Assembly: GCA_948474755.1 (NCBI GenBank)
Contig: CAOLHI010000739.1
Location: 1-64,000 of the forward strand
Direction of reading: 5' to 3'
Origin: Ctenosaura bakeri
Taxonomy: Eukaryota > Chordata > Lepidosauria > Squamata > Iguanidae
DNA: 64,000 bases
The notes beneath the pieces were generated by a model. It saw nothing but the letters and a program-made list of their open reading frames with translations. It ran no database searches and was not told where the DNA came from. Shown here piece after piece: positions 51,101 through 60,100 of the stretch (its first letter is position 1; every line of letters begins with the position of its first letter). A program made the position numbers and the translations under genes.

Positions 51101-54100
51101 CCTTAAAATGAGAAGTTGATAACTACCATTAATGGTCATTCCAGGAAGGCTGATGGCACAATCTACCTCTACCCTGTAGTTGCATGTGAAAAACAGAGAT
51201 TTTCTCTTCTGACACTGTTCTGTCCAACGTATTTCTTTTTCAATGATTATTACAAATATGAAGCTGAACAAGGCTATTTAATGAAACTGATGAGGGAGAG
51301 AGAGAACTCAATGGTTTAGAACTTTGGTCTCCTGTATCAATTAGCTGGTGTAAGGGAATAACTTATGGTTTGTGCATTGGTCCTTCAGCCTTACCAGAGA
51401 GACCATTCACAGCAGTTATCAACCCAATCTCCTACTTTTCATTTCAGAAGTAATTAACCCAATCTATCCCATCTGATCTTGGTAGTTAAGTAGGGTCAGC
51501 CCTGGTTAGTACTTGGATGAGAGACCACCAACAAATGCCAGGTACTGTATACTATATTTCATAAGAAGGAATGGACAAAGACACCTCTGAATATTCATTG
51601 CCTAAGAAAACACTATGAAATTCATGGAGTTGACATAAGTGAACATGTGACTTGAAGACACACAGACAGACACATAGATTATAATAAATTTATATAACTG
51701 TAATAAATTTTGCCTTTGTTTATAGAGAAATAAATGCAACACAGTTCAGTGGGTCTTAATCTCAGCTCTGTTAATTTTAAATTCTAATATTCAAAAATAC
51801 ACCTGCTGTTTCACATATTTTCTGGAATGAGTGACCAGAATCCAAAAGTGTAAATGTGCTAGTGGAAGGACATTTCTAGCATTAGAACAATGAAGAGATG
51901 CAGTGCAATTTTCTATCATACAACACACACACACACACACACACATATATTGTTTCTCATCTGCTTTTTATATTTCAGCACTTCTACAGACGGTTACTGG
52001 ATTGGTTTAAATATTATAGACCCTGGGAAAGGGATGACTTGGAGTGATGAATCTCCTGTAAGTAAATTAATATTGATATATTGGTAGTACACTTATTATT
52101 AACCCAACAGTGTAAATATTGGACTGGAATGTATGTGCAGGAGGAAGTCACAAAACTGATCACAAACATCACTCTGAAATTGCATATTGTAATATTATTT
52201 ACAGAATTTTAAATTTTTTAAAATTATTTATTTGTATCCCGCCTCTCCATATGGATCGAGGCGGCGAACAACTTACAAATAGCATGTATTTCTATACATG
52301 CCCCCAACAAGCTGGGTACTCATTTTACCGACCTACGGAAGGATGGAAGCCTGAGTCAACCTTGGAGCCCGGCAGGATCGAACTCACAACCTTGTGGTTT
52401 GTGGCTTGCAGTACTGGCATTTAACCACTGCACCACCAGGGCAATTAAATGACAGTGTAGATTTTAATCTACATTGAACTTTTGCATCTGACATTAAGAA
52501 GGCCATTGACATTATCATTGTACAATTTTTTTCTGTTGCTCTTTTCACATTGATTTTTCTGCTGATAAATCTTTATGTATTTGCTCTGGAAGGTTTCCCT
52601 GTTGCTGCAAAATATAGAAAATATAGAATATTATCAGAGAAGTTTCTCAACTATTATTCACTATATTATCATATGGTACTATTCAGTGTGCCCCCAAAGA
52701 CCGTTTAAAAGCTTTCCCATAGTGGACTAGTGAAGTCAGGGGAACTCCATGGTTTAAGATGATGACATCTGATATAGCAGAATGGCTAAGAATGTGAACT
52801 GAAAAAGTCTAGTTCAAAATTTCCCTTACCCACATACTTACATGGGAGCACAAGAGGTGATGTTTGTGGGAAACATTAAAGAGCTATGCATTTCTACTGA
52901 TTTTCTACATTTTACTACCTTGCTGCCTATTTGGTGGAAAGAAATGGTAATATTAAGTGTGATAATGTATAGTTCATAATTAGAATATGATAACTTAGTT
53001 AATTCCAAGGTTAAAAGATTTTAAACCAACAAGTGCCAAGGACAGTTTAGAAGGGTGTGATCTTGTTTCTAGAAAATTCTCCTGTGCTCTGCACTGAACA
53101 CCCCAAAGAGGTCTTAACCAATTGAAAAAAAATTGAATTTGGATCCACATGGGAATTAGTATTTATCATTAAGATAAATAAAAGATGTTTGTGTAAGGAT
53201 ATGAGACCTATAAGAAAGATAGAGAAAATGCGGGGAGATTTTTGTATGTATGTGTGGACTCAGTGAGAAATTTGGCATTGCATGTGTCCCCCATCCAAAG
53301 CTCAAAATATGGACAAAGTATGGGATAGGATTGTAATCATGGACAATATTTTTAATCTTCATTTTTGCAGCACCATGACTGCATGTATTCAACCTAGATT
53401 TAAATGACAATTTGACAGAAACATAATATTTTTCTTCTAATATAAATCTGAAAGTTTGCTAATGGTTAGCAAACACACATCAGTCTTTCCTACTGACTTC
53501 CAGATTGTAGCTGTCGATAAACAAGATGTGAGCTCTTAATTATCTAGTCAATATTCTGAAAGTGGCACCAGACAAGTACTAATATATATTTCACTGTTAT
53601 AACCCTGTGGCTTATACACTATGACCTATACGTTATGACTTTGTCTGTGGTTCAAAAGCTTGGATAAAGCTTATTGATGCTATACAGATATGATTGTAAC
53701 TGAATATTTCTCTCAGATACACACAGCATATACTCCCAATATATGAATAAATATCAATAGATCACTAAAAATTAAGGCTGTACAAAGATTCTTCCTTATT
53801 TTGGGGGTGAAAATTGTTATTTCCTGAGGGATCAAATTATTTCCTGAAGCTGCTCTCTTCCTTTTGTTGTTGCTGGGTGAGGAAGAATTGTGATGGACAG
53901 TAGTCCTTTTGAAAATCATGTGGAAGGCTTTCCAGGATGAGGACTTGAAATACTTTAAACAGGAGACACTAAAGACTGGACCTAGTCCTGAGATGTCTCA
54001 CAAGTAAAGCATGTGTACCACTAGAAAGCCATGATCACATTCCTAAGCAAAGTGTAGGACTGGACATCGTTTCTTTACTTTTGTGCTGTCACATGGCTTC

Positions 54101-57100
54101 TTTTAAAAATACCATCATAGCAATGAAAAAAATTGAAATAAAGGCTGCCCTGAGCTGATCCACAATCAGACAACCCATCTGAGAAGCTTGAGAGTAGGAA
54201 CGTGTTTGTTTCTGTATAATAGCCAGTCATCACCAATTGGACAAGTTGCCTTTTCAGACTAAAAATCCCTCAGTCTGTATGTCCAAAATAACTTTTTCAG
54301 AGTCTGCAATTTGGGAGGAGCCACTGGGATTAAGGATTTTTGTTTGTATAGTACTAGTTTTCATTATTTATATAGTACTTACTGTCTGTGCAGTGTTAGG
54401 AAAATAGAACTATCATATTTTGTTGGCTGGGAGAGTTGGGATGTTCAAGGATGGGATTATGGAGTGGCGCACAAATAGTAACAGACATAAGTCATTTGGG
54501 GGCCACTACTGTACCTCTTTTCTGACATTGCAACTGGTGGTTTTAGTAAAACAATATGTAAAAGAACTTTACTCCTTTACTTACAGGTAGACTATAACAT
54601 TGGATGGTTTTTTTCCCGAAATGAACCAGGTTGCAAAATGATGCATGGATATTATGGGATGTGGATAACTGTCTTATGTGACTATTTGAATAAATGGATT
54701 TGCCAAATAAAAAGAGGTAAAACGAATGTTTATTAAGCAAAAACATCAAGGGCTTCATGTGCTAGGCCTTAAGATTGTGACACTAGCAATCTTTTCAGCA
54801 AAAAATATTTTTAAAAGTGTTCAACTAAGTGTACATAACCTCTTGGGTTAAATGTTATGTTACATGCTCAAATGTAATGTGTTCTGTACTCCAATACTTT
54901 GAAGACATTGTGAATACAGCAGACACTTGTTATTCTTTCCTGTTACCTTACTATTTGTTAGTACAAAATATTAAAATGTGGTAAGCTTTAAATATAAAAT
55001 ATAGTAAGCTCTATTTTTGTTTTTATTAATTATTGTTCACAAAATGAGATACATATTGCACTTGGTTATTTTATAACTATAACTATATTTGATTTTTTAG
55101 GTATACCCTTAAAACCAGAACCAAAACAAACTTTTGGTATGTTGAATGATTTCATACAAAATACTTATATAATGTTTAAGATTTGTACTGACACTTGTAA
55201 TGACAATGTATATGTGTTATTTCTTTCCCTTTTCCAGAATATTCTTTCAAAATAATTGAAGATGGCTGGGTTGCACATGAAGGCAATGAATATTATTTCA
55301 GTAATAACACTTTGCCTGCAGAAAAGGCCCAAGCATTTTGCAAGACGCACGGTGGTGGTCTCACAATCATTGAGACTGAAAGTGAAAGAAAGTTTTTATG
55401 GAAATATGTAAGAAATATATACAGCATATAATTCTCAAATCAAAAACAGCTTGGTTCAAAGAGAGATAGAGAGAAATTATTTAGGGATAACTATTCTGTG
55501 CCTATTCAATTTTTTTGTTCTAGATCAGTGGTTCTCAACCTGTGGGTTGGGACCTCCTTGGGGGTCGAATGACCCTTTCACAGGGGTCGCCTAAGACCAT
55601 CAGAACATACATATTTCCAATGGTCTTAGGCTCCATTTCCTCCTCAGTGGTGGTGCGCAAGCGTGAGCCACGTGCTCGCATCCTCCTGCCCCCTGTTCAG
55701 AAGGGACTGAAATCGCTCCCCTTCTCCACTACCGGGATAACCTCCCATCTGACGGGCCAGCTTGGGGAGGTGGTGGCAGCATGGGGGGCAGGCCTCCTCC
55801 TCGCCACAGCCCCTGCCCCACTCGCCACGAAGGGGGGCTCTGTGGAAGGGCTGGGGGGCTGCAAGGCAGCGCTTTTCTGGGGGGAAGAGCTGTGCCCAGC
55901 GCAAAAGACAAAGGCACTGGGATTCCTCCCCCCCCCGGCTAGGGTCGACACTCTGGAAACTTTTCCCACACTGCCTCCCCCCAGCGGAAACAAGAGCGAA
56001 GCAGAGACAGAGCCCAGGGGGGTTCTTGGAGTTTTTTCCCAGGGGAGACGCGCGGCTCCTCTTTCCCTCTCTGCCCACCCCCCTCCCGTTCCTGGCTGGC
56101 GAGGCGGCCTTTGCCGGGGGGGGGGGGCATTGTAAATAATAAATAAATAATTTTATGGTTGGGCATCACCACAACATGAGGAACTGTATTAAAGAGTCGC
56201 GGCATTAGGAGGGTTGAGAACCACTGTTCTAGATGGTAACAACAGATATAAAGCAGTCAGAAAACTGTGGGGATTAAGTCTTGTGATATGAGCCCTCATG
56301 TTCAACTGCTATGAAAGGGTAGACTATCAAAGGGGAAGATATATACCATCCCTTCACCAAGCAGCATCACAGATTTGAGTTGGTTTAGTGTAATCAAGGA
56401 TCCAGTCCTACATAGCTGTGATAAATTTTTAATCAGTTTCTTGAGTAGATCCACTAGATTTTGTGGTATCTACCAAATCTATGTAACAATTGTACATGTT
56501 GGCAGTCAAATACTGACATCCAGAGGAGGGCGACCAAAATGGTGAAGGTTCTGGAAGCCATGCCCTATGAAAAACACCTTAGGGTATGTTTAGTCTGCAG
56601 AAGAGAAGGTTAAGAGGGGACATGATAGCCATGTTTAAATATTTGAAGGGATGTCATGTTGAGGAGGGAGCAGGCTTGTTCTCTACCGCTCCAGAGACTA
56701 GGACAAGGAGCAATGGATTCAAGCTGCAGGAAAGGAGATTCCACTTGAACCTCAGGAAGAACTTCCTGACGGTCAGAGCTGTCCAGTAGTGGAATATGCT
56801 GGGGAACTCATTTAGAGGGACTGGTTGCTGGTCAAAGCAAAAGAGACTGCTCGACATAAATGCCCTGGAGTTGATTGTGTATCCCTGCATGGCAGAAGAT
56901 TGGAATCTGTGGCCACAGATGTGTCACTGATGCTGCCCATAAACAAGACAGTCCTGTCACTATAAGTGGACAAAATTTGCACAGTCTGCCCCTAGTACAG
57001 GCTACCACTTTCCATGTCTTGAAATTTCTGGTTTCCCTGTCTGACAAAGGATTGTTTTGGTTCTTCCCCAAGTCCTAACTCTCTGCCATATAATGGTACT

Positions 57101-60100
57101 TTCAGCACAGGAGCAGACATTCTCTTTTCTTGGACTGCTTAGAGAAGAGATTCCTAGAGAGTACAAGAATTTATACCCACCCGTGACCATCCTACTGCTA
57201 GGTTGAACCTGCAACTCATCTAAACCTTCCAAGAGGCCTTTCAAACCTATGGCTTTGTGTGATCTTCATTTGCTGTCTTGGAAGACTGCATTCCTGGTTA
57301 CTGTCACCTCAATTAGGACAGCCAGTAAAACTTGTGCTCAACATGTGGATTAACCATACTTGAGATTTCACAAAGATAAAGTTGTGATTTGCCCAAACAT
57401 ATCCTTCCTTCTGACTGATGAATTCTGCACTTTTTGTAGAGTAACAGAATTAGATTTACCTAGAGAAAAGCTAATAAATTATATTAAAGCTGTATGATAC
57501 TTTGACGCATTTCTTTTCCATTCTTCTTTTGCATATTTTAGAATGTGTTTTATGGAGCTCAACATACCTCTTTTATTGGCTTAATGTTGAGTCTGGATGG
57601 AAAGTTTGGGTAAGTAAGCAATACATTAATTTATATCTATGTCTCTTTATAGCTGTCTATCTATATGTAAAAAAAAAATTGAAAAGATGTTTACATAAAG
57701 AAATTGCAATGTAAAGCAGACAGAAAATTGTTATTAGTGAACAACAATTCTTTCCCCACTAAAAGTCTTTGTGAATATGCTTCTAGGAGAACAAAATGTG
57801 AAGACATTAAATCAATTATGGAACAATGAAGCATACTGTAAATTATTTTACATTATGATATAATGTTTGACTTTTTAATTATGTACTTTAATGTTTTAAT
57901 TGTTTAATTATGTTTTTACTTGTATATTGTATAGAATTCACTATGTCTTTACAATTATTGTAAGCCCGTTTGAGTCCCAACCTGGGGGAAAGCAGGGTAT
58001 AAATAAAGATGATAATGATAATGATGATAATAATAATAATAATTTCCATTGATTTACTCTAGCTGGGACAAGCACATGGATTTAGGCTATCATTGGTTTC
58101 TTTTGCTAGCTTTCATCATTTCAGTCTTGGTATTATCATACTAATCTTGTAGTGTAGTGTCCTGAATGGGAATTGATTTGAGAAGCCACACAAAGAATAT
58201 GCTTAATTAGACAAAAGGAACTTCTGGTGTCATTTTTTAGCAGAATGCACCTAAAAATAAAATGGAGGGCCAGCCCAGCTGGAACAGCTGTGTTATTCTT
58301 AGCTGTTTCCCATTGCTCTCTCAGGGTTCTTCCCACATTTGACTGCAAGACCACAGCACACTTTTGAAAAAGAAATGAATGCATAGTAATAAGATGGCAC
58401 ATACCGGGCACTGGTACATTGGAAAAAATTGTTCACCCCGCATATCAGATAACTTGAAAAGCATATAGATGGCCCAATGGCAACTGGATAGTAATTTGAG
58501 CATGCCCGAGGTGTTCTTGCTTGACTTTCTCTCCTAGCGTTCTTCCAAATGAGCAAGTGAGAAAGACAATCATAGGTAGTGGGAAGGAAATAGTCTATTA
58601 CTTTTTATATGTAGAAGTTCTACCACAGCTTCTTTTCATGTCAATTTTGCCTCAGAAATGAGAACTAGGGCAATGACCAACTGGGAAAGTACCAAGCTGT
58701 GGAATCTATTATTTCAGAATGCTGGATATTATTTATTTCAGTTTATTAATAAGATCTGTTTTGTTAACAGATCCATCTTTCAGGACTAATAGTCCCCATT
58801 TAATATTGTATGACAAATAATAAAACAGTAAGACAAGTATAAAATTACTATTCTTCAAATAGATGTGCAAACACCTCAAAAATAAAGAGTATTTAAAAAT
58901 TCAACAGAATAGCAACTAAAAATTAGGAGGTCATTGTTAATGGTAACTGTAGCCACACAAAAATAACTGAAAATTAACAAGCAGTCATAACTGTAGGAAC
59001 AGTTAAATAATTCCATCAAGTCCATTTTTTCTACAGGATAAATGTCAAACCTACCTACATAATAACCCATATATATCAAGTAGGATATTGAATTATTCTC
59101 CTTCTGTTTCATTTATGAGTATTTTATGGTAAATGATCACTCAAAATATGTAGCTTCATCAGAAAGATATTCCCCCTTCTTCGTAATTGCACTGTCCATC
59201 ATTGAAACAGGAAGCCATTCATAACAGAAAAAAAAAAAAGAAGTATACTAAAGGAGACATTTTGGTAGGTAGGAGAGAATATCACCACATGATGGTGATA
59301 AAATGATGATAAACTAAATATCTTGTTTTCCTTTAATAGTACCTCTTAATATTCTCATGATTTTCTTCCTCTTTATCTTATTTCAATTAATTCTGCTGGT
59401 GATTTCAATGAAGTCAGCTTTTACTTCTTGGTAGAGCCAGTGTGCCTTTAACAGTGAGTGGCAGATGGGAATTTAAGAGTTAAATATTCTCCAAGATTAG
59501 CCTTCCCTGGGATAAAAGGAATTACACACAACCACCAAATGTAAATGTACATATATTGTAGATAAACTATTAATAACATTGTTCTGTTCAAAACTGTTGT
59601 GTAATTTCTTCAGCTGGATGGATGGATCTCCAGTGACGTATGTAGCCTGGTCCCCTGATGAACCCAATTTTGCAAATGAGGATGAAAATTGTGTGGTTAT
59701 GTACCATACCTCAGGCAAGTAGAATAACTGTGGACCATTTTCAGATCTTTAGTATGCATATGTGCCGGAATAGGGCAAAAAGATCAGTACATGTATAGGA
59801 AACGTGTCACATAATAGGCTGGTACCTTATTTAGTCATGCTTAGAAAATCAGTGGGATTTATGTTAAGTATGACTATTAAATCCATTAAAATAAGTTTAC
59901 CTTAATTTAAGCTGATTTTAATAGATCTGCCCAATATATAACGAAATCTAGAACCTATTCAATACATAGTCAAAAGTATCATTTCAACTATAAGTGTAAA
60001 TTATTTTTATTTATTTAATTTTTATCTCACTTTTCTCCCATATGGGACCTAAAACAGCATATACCGTATGTTAAAACAATACAGCTAAAGCAATCTGAAA

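Noticed and set aside
51461..51600. 5S rRNA gene
   Set aside because: Only the middle and C-box part of 5S rRNA are present and a SINE tail follows; it is a retroposed SINE.
55542..56139. Frames of 197 and 144 codons in GC-rich DNA
   Set aside because: They lie entirely within the SPIN-like element and show only Pro/Gly/Ala-rich low-complexity translation.
59700..59730. Reading through the exon 19 donor as a C-terminal end (SGK stop)
   Set aside because: Would end the protein inside CTLD5; the GC donor restores the conserved SGLWND and the next exons continue in phase.
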